64,000 nt of DNA, taken from Rosa chinensis. Lineage: Eukaryota; Streptophyta; Magnoliopsida; Rosales; Rosaceae. Under the pieces are notes generated by a model. It made no database searches, was not told the DNA's origin, and worked only from the letters and a program-made list of their open reading frames with translations. Positions within the stretch are counted from its first letter, which is position 1. Each line of letters opens with the position of its first letter. The position numbers were made by a program, and so were the translations under genes. The stretch covers positions 40,355,456 through 40,419,455 of the forward strand of contig NC_037094.1 in assembly GCF_002994745.2 (NCBI RefSeq). Reading direction: 5' to 3'. Positions 11,131 to 21,939 of this stretch are shown piece by piece.

Positions 11131-13446
11131 CAATTTAGCCCTGAAATGTCATTAGTAGTATAAAGTAAATAGGGATCGTTCTATTCCGGGGATTGAGGGT
11201 ACACCTGTTATTGTCAAACAATTAAACAATTAAAATTAAAACAAAGTATAATATTTACAAAAATATAACAAAATATATACATATTTACAAAAAAGGGGGG
11301 ATTTTTGATTTTTGGTTTTCTATTTCCGAAAATAAAAGCTAATTAAATAATTAAAATGCAAAAACATAAAAATACAAATGAAATGCAAGAACAAAGATCA
11401 AAGTCGAAACTCATGATAAAAATTGATTCAAGTTCACCATTGTTCATCATAGTCATGCAAGAGGAGTTGATCATGTGAAATGTTCATAAGCAAACAATTT
11501 CCCATATTTTACTTTCAATGCTAAGTAACCTAAGCAAAAGCACCTAGATTAATTCTATCAAACATGCAATCAAACCCTAGAAAGCTAGTCAATCATGTCA
11601 TGTTTAATGCATTAAGCACCTAGAAAGGCTATCAACTCAAATGTGCAACTTAGTATGGAAAAGTCCACCTAATTGCAATCTTCTTTGATTAAATTCGGTT
11701 TTTGTACAAAACCTTTACTACTTATCGATTCAAGAACACAAAACCAAAAAGTTGATCCATGTTCTCAAATTCGTAGCAACATTCACATAAAAACCCTAAA
11801 TGTTTCGAACCATTCAAGATTATCATACAAAAGATTTCTATCATGCAAATTTAATCAAACACTCACACAAAAGCAACCATAAATCGCAATATATGAATCT
11901 GAAAATTAACAATTAATCATAAAATTTCAGAAAACAACACTTGTTCATACATATGTGTCAACTAAGGCAAAACCAACGAAAATACAAAGCAAAGGTACAA
12001 GGAGAATCGGATTACACCGTGATGAAGATGAGATGAATGAAGTGATGAATGGTCTCTTGAATTTCGGAAGCAATCTTCAAGGTGGAGGATGGATGGTGTT
12101 CACGGCTTGTCCTCTTCTTCCTTGGCCTTGCTTGCACTTCGTGGTTGCCCTAGAGGATGGAGATGAACACGGCTAGCTAGAGAGAGTTTTTCTGATTTTT
12201 TTCAAAGTGTAAACGCAAAAGTGGGAACTCCTTGACGTTGAGAGAAGAGAGGAATATATAGGGGACGGCCCCTAGGTCTCCATGCCGTCCAAAACCCTAG
12301 AAAAGCTCACGGCTATTGCTTGCTTCTTCCACATAATTTCCTCCAATGAATTCTTGCCACATAAGCCCTATGAGGTGGAGCAACCAATCACAAAATTCCA
12401 GAATTAATTCCCTAAATAATTCTTGCCGAAATATGTAGATAATTTCTGATTTTATACACCAATTTCGGCAACAATATATTTACAGAATAAAGGGGGATGA
12501 ACCTAGACTCCTTTGAGAGCTTTTTGTGTTCAACACATATTCTCTTTCCTTTAAAAGCTCCCTAAGAAATCTCCACGAAATCTCTTTATTTTTCTGATTT
12601 TTCCTCACGGCAAAAACCCTAATTTCTCTCTTCATTATCTCTTGGCCGAATTCCCTAGGGTTTGCACGGCATTCCCTTGTTTTCCTCTTGGCTTGGACGG
12701 CTAGGAGTCTTCTAGGGTTTATCTCTTGATTTATTTCCATAAAAATAGCCCTAGAAAATCTCCCTAGAAAATCTCCTTTTAATTTCTGATTTTCCACGTC
12801 ACCTCCTTGTTTCTCTCTTGCAAATTCACGGCAAAACATCTTTAGGGCTAGGGTTTGCGTCACAAACCCTAGTTCCATGGGCTCTTGTGGGCTTTTATCC
12901 AATTAGCCGAAAATCCAACAAGTCTTGAGAGTTTTTGGGCCTCCATGCGTCACCTCTATGCCATGTCATCATCTAGAGTCTTCAAGAAGCTTCTCTCATG
13001 CCATGTCACTTCATTAATTCGATCTCCATTCATGGTTGGCTCAAGAGTCTTGTTTTGGCAAGCTTTCCTTTTCTGGACAGGGTTTCCTGGTTGGACCAGG
13101 AAAACTTCTTTTCTTCATTTCTGCTCATTTGTGCTTCCCTTTGTACTTCATCTTGTCTCCCTCCAACGTTGGCTAGCTTCTCTCTCCATCTGTGAGCTCG
13201 TTTCAGCTCATTTGTGACAAGGACCTGAAAATAGAAACTAGTAAGAAAAATAGAAACTTTCCTAAAATGAAAATGGGAAACTTTCTAAAAATGAAAAATA
13301 GAAACTACCGAAAATAGAAACTTTCTACAAATAGGAACTTTCCCAATCGAAGAATGGAAACTTTCCTAAACAGAGTTTTATTAAGGAAATAACGCAGAAA
13401 ATGCAGGGAAAAGCAAGTAAAACGTCGCATTAAAATGCTCCTATCA
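11131..13446 (-). repeat. 3' LTR, family B, of the composite element
   Basis: It matches the 5' LTR at 25199-27561 almost base for base and is followed on the right by the polypurine tract. It starts at base 24 of the family consensus (CAATTTAGCCC), so the terminal 23 bases including TG are deleted together with about 48 bp of host LTR. It carries a TATA box near 12250 on the minus strand and GAAACTTTC repeats at 13226-13375. Confidence 0.9.
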
Positions 13447-13460
13447 AATTCCCCCACACT
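13447..13460 (-). promoter_or_regulatory. Polypurine tract of the composite element
   Basis: On the minus strand AGTGTGGGGGAATT directly precedes the 3' LTR. Two further CCCCCACACTT (plus-strand) motifs lie at about 14383 and 15174 in the same 3' region. The same threefold arrangement recurs in the other copies. Confidence 0.8.
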
Positions 13461-15415
13461 TAGCTTTTGCTAGTCCCTTAGCAAAATCACACTAAGACTC
13501 AACAGAAATTAAAGACTCTAAACATACAAAGACTCTATAGCCCTTCAACTTTTTGTCTCAGCAATCTCTTACTTTCACAACACCAAGATTAGCACTTCAC
13601 CAAGAATAAATGTTTAGGCATTCGAGAGTTAATTAAAACACATAAGTTACATATACACAAGTAGGACTTGGTTGGCACAATGGTGATGGTTTCTGTTAAG
13701 CATGCTTCAACCAAGTATGATTCAAATCCTCACAAGTTATATCCACTCTTTCTTCTCTCAGATCATGGCAATGCTTAAAAGCTTATACACTCAAGTAAAT
13801 GTGAAAGATAGCAAGTATATCACATAATTCAAGAAACGAAAGCACATGTATAATTTTCTTTAAAGATCTCATGAAGGATACCAACTACTTGCACAGATGG
13901 ACCCAAGCCATAGGTTCAACTCTTGTAACTCATCTCCACATCAAGGGCTGTCCCATCTTAAGGATCGAGCAGGTCTTCTTAAAGGTTGTAATGGGGCCAA
14001 GGCTCAAGGTTTTAAGAAATGAAGGGTAAGGATTTATCAAAGTGTCCTAAAAACCTAGCAGAGCACATGTAAATGTAGAGAGACTTCTAGAAATCCACCA
14101 AGGCATTGCAAAAACGTCACTTTCCCTAGAGGTAACATAAAAGGGGCCTAGTGTCTTCATGTTGGGCCCAATCTTCATTGTAAACTTCCCCTGAACTACA
14201 GTGAATGGACAAAGGTCAAATTTTTCTTTAATAGGCCTTCATTTCAAAGTAAACTCCAAAATCACTAAGTATGGGGGACTAAAATCCATAAATATTTCCT
14301 TCTTTTCTAGCCGTACATTTTTTCTTTTCTTTTCATTTTTCACGGCTTTCACATATTTTTTTCTTTATGGACAAGTCTACCCCCACACTTGAACTTTAAC
14401 CTCTTCTCAATTTCCATCCTTAGCACCAAACCCATGTAGTATGTCTCAAAAGATAGCTCCACTAAGTTCTTAGAACAAAGGGTAGGGTTGTTACTATACT
14501 AAGCTTCATGGTTAAGGATTTTAGGGTGATGAACAAAAAGGCTTAATGTAGGCTCAAAGGGGCTTATCTAGGGGAGTCTCATGACGGGCACAAATGGGGA
14601 CACAAGTTTATATGGCAATGGTGGTAAGTCCTAGGATGCCTCTATCCCTTCCAGAATCAGGGCCATGTATTGATATAACGTCTCAACAAGCACAAGAGCG
14701 AATTCTAGCATTCGCTAGTCCATCAAACTTAATCTATGGCAAGTAGTCAATCAAGATGAAAGAATAATGAGATCATCAAAACATCGCCAAGAAAATAAGA
14801 ATATATATTTCATTTTCACTCCAAGAAAAAGGGACATGGCTCAAATATCTCACATGGGCTTTATGAATCAAAACTTATCTTAACATGCTCATATTTTCTG
14901 TACCAAAGTTTCGAAATCCATATCCACTACACATGCATACATTTTTCATATATCTCAATTAACCAAAGAATACCATGTTAAAGTCATCTCAATTTTGTGA
15001 TCCTCTTTTAGTCATGATTTCAGAGATATAGAATCATCCTAGACAGTTGAAAGGGCATCCTAAGACTCAAAAACAAGAACAAAAGCAACGAAAATTTTTA
15101 AATTTTTGACATTTTTTCATTTTTTTTTTTGTATTTTTCAATATATGACTCAAAATAAAAGTGTAAATCCCTTCCCCCACACTTAAATATTGCATTGTCC
15201 TCAATGTAATCAATTAAAAGCATGCAATGAAACACTTAAGCATACAGGGATGAAATTTACGAAAATAACTATAAAACAAAGAAGAATTTGAGAAGTAAAA
15301 GGGAGAGAGAAAGCAAATCTGCGTTGACGACTCCTCCACAGCTACTTCAGAATTGGGTTGCCTCCCAAGCAGCGCTTAATGTTTATAGTCTTTCAGCCTA
15401 GACTTGTACCTCCTT
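13461..15415 (-). other. 3' internal non-coding region after pol
   Basis: About 2 kb separate pol from the LTR. Athila elements often carry an env-like ORF here, but no long minus-strand frame and no envelope-like signal is present. Conserved sites are the CTTGGGAGGCAACCC block just after the pol stop (plus strand 15355-15375), a hairpin at 15189-15210 and repeated CCCCCACACTT motifs. The region is nearly duplicated at 20198-21900. Confidence 0.8.
15189..15210 (-). other. Conserved hairpin downstream of pol
   Basis: The core CATTG-TCCT-CAATG extends to a nine-position stem with one non-canonical pair. Copies lie at 21727-21748 and 57857-57878. A family-D version at 63904-63923 has a perfect eight-pair stem that includes a T-A to C-G change. 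The position just after the last ORF is the same in each. Confidence 0.6.
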
Positions 15416-18400
15416 TTAATCCTCAGGGTTTGGAACGTTTTGGAGGGGTACATCCTCCACTTCATGTTCCACAAATGCCTCATAGTAAGGCTTCAAGCGA
15501 TGGCCATTCACTTTGAACTTGTTGCCTGTTTGTTCACTCTTTATCTGCACAGCTCCATGAGGAAACACATGAGTGATAACAAAAGGCCCAATCCAACGAG
15601 AACGAAGCTTACCTGGGAAGAGTTTGAGACGAGAATGGAAGAGAAGAACTTTTTGACCCACAACAAAAGTCTTCCTTCGAATCATTTTATCATGGAATGC
15701 CTTAGTCTTATCCTTGTAAATCTTAGCACTTTCGAAGGCATCATTCCTAATCTCCTCTAACTCTTGCAATTGCAACTTCCTATGAAACCCAGCTGCATCA
15801 ATATCCATGTTGAACTGCTTCACATCCCACCAAGCTCTATGCTCTAACTCCACAGGTAAATGGCAAGGTTTGCCATAGACAATTCGATATGGTGACATAC
15901 CTATGGGAGTTTTGTATGCAGTTCTGTAGGCCCACAAAGCATCCTCTAGACGCAAGGACCAGTCCTTCCTGTTGGGGTTCACAGTCTTCTCCAATATCCC
16001 CTTGATCTGGCGATTAGAGACCTCCGCCTGCCCACTAGTTTGGGGGTGATAAGGTGTAGAAACCTTATGTGTCACATCATATCTCTTCAAGAGAGCCTCA
16101 ATCGTCCTATTGCAAAAATGGGATCCACCATCACTAATGAGAACTCTAGGCATTCCAAACCTGCTAAAGATGTTAGACTTGATAAAATCTGCAACAACCT
16201 TAGAGTCATTAGTTCTAGTGGCCTTTGCTTCCACCCATTTGGAAACATAGTCCACTGCAAGTAAGATATATATGAACCCAAAAGATGATGGGAAAGGTCC
16301 CATGAAATCTATACCCCAAACATCAAAGATTTCAACAGTTATGATATTAGTCAAGGGCATTTGATCTCTAGGGCCTAGGTTTCCTATTCTTTGGCACTTA
16401 TCACAAGTTAAACAATAGGCATGTGCATCCCTAAACAATGTTGGCCAATAGAACCCAGACTCTAGTACCTTAAACGCAGTCTTCTTAGACCCAAAGTGTC
16501 CCCCACATGCTTTAGAATGGCAAAACGAAAGTATAGCATTATGTTCATGTTCAGGCACACATCTTCTAATCAATTGATCAGAACAATATTTCCATAGGTA
16601 AGGTTCATCCCAAACATAGTGCTTAACAGTTTTCTTAAGCCTATCTCTATGAGCACGTGACATGGTATCAGGAATCTTCCTAGACACAATATAGTTCACA
16701 ATATCTGCATACCATGGTTCACTTACCTGAAGTCCAAAGAGTTGCTCATCTGGAAATGTCTCCACCAGAGGGAGATGATCTTCTGCATGCACCAAGCGAC
16801 TCAAGTGGTCAGCTACCACGTTCTCACTACCCTTCTTGTCCTTGATTTCCACGTCGAATTCTTGCAAGAGTAGGATCCATCTGATGAGCCTTGGTTTCGC
16901 CTCCTTCTTGGTCATCAAGTATTTTAAAGCTGCATGGTCAGTAAAGATAGTAACTTTGGTACCAAGTAAATAAGAGCGAAACTTCTCAAGGGCAAAGACA
17001 ACTGCAAGGAGCTCTTTCTCTGTGGTGGAGTAGTTCATTTGTGCATCATTGAGAGTCCTTGAGGCGTAGTAGATGGCATAGGGTAGCTTGTCCTTCCTTT
17101 GCCCCAAAACAGCTCCAGCTGCATAGTCATAGGCATCACACATCAACTCAAAGGGCAAGGACCAGTCTGGAGGTAACATGATGGGGCCAGATGTCAACAA
17201 CTCCTTAAGCTTGTCAAAAGCTTCTTGACACTCCTTGTCAAAGTGAAAGGGCACATCCTTCTGGAGTAGTTGACATAAGGGTCTCGAAATCTTAGAGAAG
17301 TCCTTGATGAACCTCCTGTAAAAACCTGCATGGCCAAGGAAAGAACGAATCTCTCTCACAGAAGTGGGAGAGGGTAAGTGACGCACAATATCCACCTTGG
17401 CCTTATCAACCTCTATACCCCTAGCAGAGACAATATGTCCTAGAACTATCCCTTGTTGAACCATAAAATGGCATTTTTCCCAATTAAGTACAAGGTTAGT
17501 TTCCATGCAACGTTTCAAAATTATCTCCAGATTATTAAGACAATCATCAAAATTCTTTCCAAAAACTGAAAAGTCATCCATGAATACCTCTATGATTTTC
17601 TCAATATAATCTGAAAAGATACTTACCATACATCTCTGAAAAGTACCTGGAGCGTTGCAAAGTCCGAAGGGCATACGTCTATAAGCAAACGTTCCAAAGG
17701 GGCAAGTGAAGGTTGTCTTCTCTTGGTCTTCATTTGCAATTGCAATCTGGTTGTAACCAGAGTATCCATCCAGGAAGCAGTAGTAGTCATGTCCAGCTAG
17801 GCGCTCAAGCATCTGATCAATGAATGGTAGAGGAAAGTGGTCTTTCCTTGTAGTTGCGTTGAGCCTCCTATAGTCAATACAAACTCTGTGGCCTGTGACT
17901 GTCCTTTGAGGCACCAGTTCATTATCAGCATTCTTGACCACAGTGATCCCAGACTTCTTGGGCACGACCTGAACTGGGGATACCCACTTGGAGTCAGAAA
18001 TAGGGTAGATTACCCCACAATCAAGGAGTTTGATAACCTCCTTCTTCACTACTTCCATCATTGGAGGGTTGAGACGACGTTGAGCCTCTCTAGTGGGTTT
18101 AGACCCCTCCTCTAGAAGTATTCTGTGGACACAAGTTGTAGGGCTGATTCCCTTGATATCCGCCAATGTCCATCCTATGGCGGTCTTGTGTTGCTTCAAC
18201 ATTTCCACCAACTTCTCTTCTTGTGGAGTCGTCAGTGCAGAGGACACAATCACTGGTAAGGTCTCCTTGTCCCCTAAGTAGACATACTTCAAATGGTCTG
18301 GAAGAGGTTTTAGCTCTAGTTCTGGGGCCTGGACCACTGAAGGTAAAGTCTTGTTAGTGGATAACTGAATGGACAGGGGAGAAACAGACTTACCTAGATA

Positions 18401-20242
18401 GGGAGATGCCTCAAGGAAGGAGACGTTTTCAATGATTTTCTCCTCACAAGTGTCTCTCAACTTGTCCTCTGGAATGATGATTCCTTCCTTTGTATAGCCT
18501 ACCCCACTCTCAAGGGTACTGACTAAGGTATCCTCATGCATAATGTCAAACATTTTCTGCGCAAGTTCATCCAAAATATTAGTAGAAAAGCAATCATGAA
18601 CCTCTAGGGGATACCTCATGGCTTCAAAAATGTTAAAGCCAATAACGTCACCATCGAACTCCATTGTAAGAGAACCTTCATACACATCAATCTTCGTCCT
18701 AGCTGTCCTTAAGAAAGGACGTCCCAAAAGCAATGGAGTTGAACTTACAGGGGAGTCCTCCATTTCCAACACATAGAAATCAGCTGGGAAGATAAGATGG
18801 TTAACCTGTACAAGCACATCCTCCAACAAACCTCTAGGGTATGCATTGGATCTGTCAGCTAACTGAATGATAACGTTGTCAGATTTAAGTTCCCCTAGAC
18901 CTAGGGTTTCATAAACAGAGTAGGGCATAACATTAACAGATGCACCTAGGTCTAGCATGGCATTCTTAAATCTAGAGTTACCAATAGTACAAGGAATAGT
19001 AAAGCTTCCAGGATCCTTACACTTTGGAGGAATCTTCCTCTGAATCAGGGCAGAGACATTCTCACTTACCTTTACCACCTCCTTTTCACGGTTTACTCTC
19101 CTAGTAGTGCAAAGCTCTTTGAGGAACATGGCATACTTAGGGACTTGCTTGATGGCCTCTAGGAGGGGTAGGTTCACTTGCACCTTCTTGAAAGTTTCCA
19201 AGATGGCTTGGTCACTTTGATCCTTCTTAGATTGGGCAAACCTGCGTGGGAAGGGCATGCAAGAAGTAGAAGGGTTAGCAATAACCGAATTTGTTAAGTT
19301 AGAATTACTACCTGATACTTCCGGTTTTGCCTTTAATGGTGAGGACGCCCTTGTCTCTTCCTTGGACGTTGCAGGGTCCTTCTCAAGACCCAACTTGGTG
19401 GGGTCTTGGTCTTTCTCAATTTCTATGCTCACTTGGGCCTTCTTGGGTTGCTTTGGTTGATCCACAAATGGTCTTCCACTCCTTGTAGTAACAACTGATG
19501 CATTCTCCACATTAGGGTTAGGTATTGTATTACTAGGGAGCTTGCCAGTCTCGTGGATCTTGCTCATGAAATCCACAACTTGACCCATTTGCTTCTTGAG
19601 CTCTGCAATGTCCTTGGTGTGGGTCTGTTGTCCTTGAATCAAAGCCTGTGTAGAGTTTGTCAAGGCTTGGGTAGAACTAGTCAAGGCCTCCAACGTCTTG
19701 TCATAGTGAGACGTTGAAGATCCTGAATTTTGTTGAGGAGGAGGCATGTAAGGCCTTTGAAAAGATGACCCTTGGAATGAAGGCCCTTGTGGACGTTGGA
19801 AATTCCCTCCAAGAGGATTCTGAACGTTATCATTGTTGGTCCACTTGAAGTTGGGATGGTCCCTCCATCCTGGGTTGTAAGTATTGGAGTAAGGGTCATG
19901 TCTAGGACGTTGAGGTCCTCCTTGATATCCTCCTTGATATCCTCCAATAGCATTTGCAGATTCCCAACCTCCATTTTCATTAAGTTGGGGGCACTGATCT
20001 GTAACATGCCCTTGCATAGAGCACACCCCACAAGCCATTGTTGCACTTGATCCCTTGGAACTTACCACTTGGTTCATGAGGAGAGTCAGCTTATTCAGTT
20101 GATCTTCAATGGCAGTATTCTTGCTCATCTCATGCACCCTACGAGTAGAGTGTCCTACCCCCTCATATTGTTGAGAGTTTAGGGCACGATTAGCTACAAG
20201 TAGGACTTGGTTGGAACAATGGTGATGGTTTCTGTTAAGCAT
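15416..20242 (-). CDS. pol: Athila-like gag C-terminus + pol polyprotein (PR-RT-RH-INT)
   Basis: One frame of 1608 codons. Codons 1-15 are antisense of a 3' region, and gag homology begins near 20197, so the true N-terminus is lost. Next comes a gag zinc knuckle (C71, C74, H79, C84). The protease is near 414-515, with D431 in an unusual DLGA. RT spans about 700-930 with FMDD at 887-890. RNase H spans about 1030-1150 with D1036, E1075, D1102 and D1145. The integrase has an HHCC-type finger (C1280, C1283) and a core D1312, D1371, E1407, with exactly 35 residues between the last two. DYVSKWVEA is typical of Athila. No stop or frameshift breaks it. In the family, pol copies the RNA and inserts the DNA into the nuclear genome. 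Activity would need gag from the adjacent frame. Confidence 0.93.
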   Translation of the reverse strand: MLNRNHHHCSNQVLLVANRALNSQQYEGVGHSTRRVHEMSKNTAIEDQLNKLTLLMNQVVSSKGSSATMACGVCSMQGHVTDQCPQLNENGGWESANAIGGYQGGYQGGPQRPRHDPYSNTYNPGWRDHPNFKWTNNDNVQNPLGGNFQRPQGPSFQGSSFQRPYMPPPQQNSGSSTSHYDKTLEALTSSTQALTNSTQALIQGQQTHTKDIAELKKQMGQVVDFMSKIHETGKLPSNTIPNPNVENASVVTTRSGRPFVDQPKQPKKAQVSIEIEKDQDPTKLGLEKDPATSKEETRASSPLKAKPEVSGSNSNLTNSVIANPSTSCMPFPRRFAQSKKDQSDQAILETFKKVQVNLPLLEAIKQVPKYAMFLKELCTTRRVNREKEVVKVSENVSALIQRKIPPKCKDPGSFTIPCTIGNSRFKNAMLDLGASVNVMPYSVYETLGLGELKSDNVIIQLADRSNAYPRGLLEDVLVQVNHLIFPADFYVLEMEDSPVSSTPLLLGRPFLRTARTKIDVYEGSLTMEFDGDVIGFNIFEAMRYPLEVHDCFSTNILDELAQKMFDIMHEDTLVSTLESGVGYTKEGIIIPEDKLRDTCEEKIIENVSFLEASPYLGKSVSPLSIQLSTNKTLPSVVQAPELELKPLPDHLKYVYLGDKETLPVIVSSALTTPQEEKLVEMLKQHKTAIGWTLADIKGISPTTCVHRILLEEGSKPTREAQRRLNPPMMEVVKKEVIKLLDCGVIYPISDSKWVSPVQVVPKKSGITVVKNADNELVPQRTVTGHRVCIDYRRLNATTRKDHFPLPFIDQMLERLAGHDYYCFLDGYSGYNQIAIANEDQEKTTFTCPFGTFAYRRMPFGLCNAPGTFQRCMVSIFSDYIEKIIEVFMDDFSVFGKNFDDCLNNLEIILKRCMETNLVLNWEKCHFMVQQGIVLGHIVSARGIEVDKAKVDIVRHLPSPTSVREIRSFLGHAGFYRRFIKDFSKISRPLCQLLQKDVPFHFDKECQEAFDKLKELLTSGPIMLPPDWSLPFELMCDAYDYAAGAVLGQRKDKLPYAIYYASRTLNDAQMNYSTTEKELLAVVFALEKFRSYLLGTKVTIFTDHAALKYLMTKKEAKPRLIRWILLLQEFDVEIKDKKGSENVVADHLSRLVHAEDHLPLVETFPDEQLFGLQVSEPWYADIVNYIVSRKIPDTMSRAHRDRLKKTVKHYVWDEPYLWKYCSDQLIRRCVPEHEHNAILSFCHSKACGGHFGSKKTAFKVLESGFYWPTLFRDAHAYCLTCDKCQRIGNLGPRDQMPLTNIITVEIFDVWGIDFMGPFPSSFGFIYILLAVDYVSKWVEAKATRTNDSKVVADFIKSNIFSRFGMPRVLISDGGSHFCNRTIEALLKRYDVTHKVSTPYHPQTSGQAEVSNRQIKGILEKTVNPNRKDWSLRLEDALWAYRTAYKTPIGMSPYRIVYGKPCHLPVELEHRAWWDVKQFNMDIDAAGFHRKLQLQELEEIRNDAFESAKIYKDKTKAFHDKMIRRKTFVVGQKVLLFHSRLKLFPGKLRSRWIGPFVITHVFPHGAVQIKSEQTGNKFKVNGHRLKPYYEAFVEHEVEDVPLQNVPNPED

Positions 20243-21939
20243 GCTTCAAACAAGTATGATTCAACTCCTCACAAGTTATATCCACTCTTTCTTCTCTCAG
20301 ATCATGGCAATGCTTAAAAGCTTATACACTCAAGTATATGTGAAAGATAGCAAGTATATCACATAATTCAAGAAACGAAAGCACATGTATAATTTTCTCT
20401 AAAGATCTCATGAAGGATACCAACTACTTGCACAGATGGACCCAAGCCATAGGTTCAACTCTTGTAACTCATCTCCACATCAAGGGCTGTCCCATCTTAA
20501 GGATCAAGAAGGTCTTCTTAAAGGTTGTAATGGGGCCAAGGCTCAAGGTTTTAAGAAATGAAGGGTAAGGATTTATCAAAGTGTCCTAAAAACCTAGCAG
20601 AGCACATGTAAATGTAGAGACCACAAGGAATCCACCAATGCATTGCAAAAACGTCACTTCCCCTAGAGGTAACATAAAAGGGGCCTAGTGTCTTCATGTT
20701 GGGCCCAATCTTCATTGTAAACTTCCCCTGAACTATAGTGAATGGACAAAAGTCAAATTTTTCTTTAATAGGCCTTCATTTCAAAGTAAACTCCAAAATC
20801 ACTAAGTATGGGGGACTAAAATCCATAAATATTTCTTTCTTTTCTTTTCTAGCCGTACATTTTTTTCTTTCCTTTTCATTTTTCACGGCTTTCACATATT
20901 TTTTTCTTTATGGACAAGTCTACCCCCACACTTGAACTTTAACCTCTTCTCAATTTCCATCCTTAGCACCAAACCCATGTAGTATGTCTCAAAAGATAGC
21001 TCCACTAAGTTCTTAGAACAAAGGGTAGGGTTGTTACTATACTAAGCTTCATGGTTAAGGATTTTAGGGTGATGAACGAAAAGGCTTAATGTAGGCTCAA
21101 AGGGGCTTATCTAGGGGAGTCCCACGACGGGCACAAATGGGGACACAAGTTTATATGGCAATGGTGGTAATTCCTAGGATGCCTCTATCCCTTCCAGAAT
21201 CAGGGCCATGTATTGACAAACGTCTCAACAAGCACAAGAGTGAATTCTAGCATTCTCTAGTCCATCAAACTTAATCTATGGCAAGTAGTCAACCAAGATG
21301 AAAGAATAATGAGATCATCAAAACAACGCCAAGAAAATAAGAATATATGTTTCATTTATCACTCCAAGAAAAAGGGACATGGGCTCAATTATCTCACATG
21401 GGTTTATATGAATCAAAACTCATCTTAACATGCTCATATTCTGTACCAAAGTTTCGAAATCCATATCCACTACAAGGCACATATTTTTCATATATCTCAA
21501 TTAACCAAAGAATACCATGTTTAAGTCATCTCAATTTTGTGATCCTCTTTTAATCATGATTTCAGAGATATAGAATCATCCTAGACAGTTGAAAGGGCAT
21601 CCTAAGACTCAAAACAAAAACAAAAGCAACGAAAATTTTTAAATTTTTGACATTTTTCAATTTTTTTTGTATTTTTCAATATATGACTCAAGATAAAAGT
21701 GTAAATCCCTTCCCCCACACTTAAATATTGCATTGTCCTCAATGTAATCAATTAAAAGCATGCAATGAAACACTTAAGCAGACAGGGATGAAATTTACGA
21801 AAATAATACTAAATTCAAAAAGCAAAAACGAAAAATAAAAGATAAGGATAAAGAAAGCAAATCTGATTTGCATGGGTTGCCTCCCAAGTAGCGCTTGGTT
21901 TTAACGTCTTCTCAGCCTAGACGTGGTTTCCTCTTCTCC
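20198..21939 (-). other. 3' internal region following gag (second copy)
   Basis: It is a close copy of 13655-15410, including the CTTGGGAGGCAACCC block (21875-21895), the hairpin (21727-21748) and CCCCCACACTT motifs. It follows the gag stop directly, as in the gag-only element at 56081-58099. It ends at about 20197, short of any polypurine tract next to an LTR, where it switches into gag sequence. ACAAGT at the switch is shared, with one mismatch, by both parents. Confidence 0.8.

Noticed and set aside
11673..11882. 69-codon frame also seen at 25764, 31547 and, in reverse, 36330
   Set aside because: It is a conserved stretch of LTR B read in the strand opposite to transcription. Repetition reflects LTR copies, not a gene.
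12480..12902. 140-codon frame on the transcribed strand of LTR B, repeated at 26571-26993
   Set aside because: Both copies are identical only because the two LTRs are near-identical. The sister LTR at 30977-33356 has the frame broken (only a 73-codon part near 32581). The composition is low-complexity, and no family is recognisable.
13461..15415. Possible env-like gene after pol
   Set aside because: No minus-strand frame of useful length, signal peptide or membrane segment is present. The region is conserved as non-coding sequence in gag-only elements too.
20198..20242. First 15 codons of the long pol frame as a real N-terminus
   Set aside because: They are the antisense of the conserved 3' internal region (compare 13660-13705). 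Gag homology starts only after the junction near 20197.
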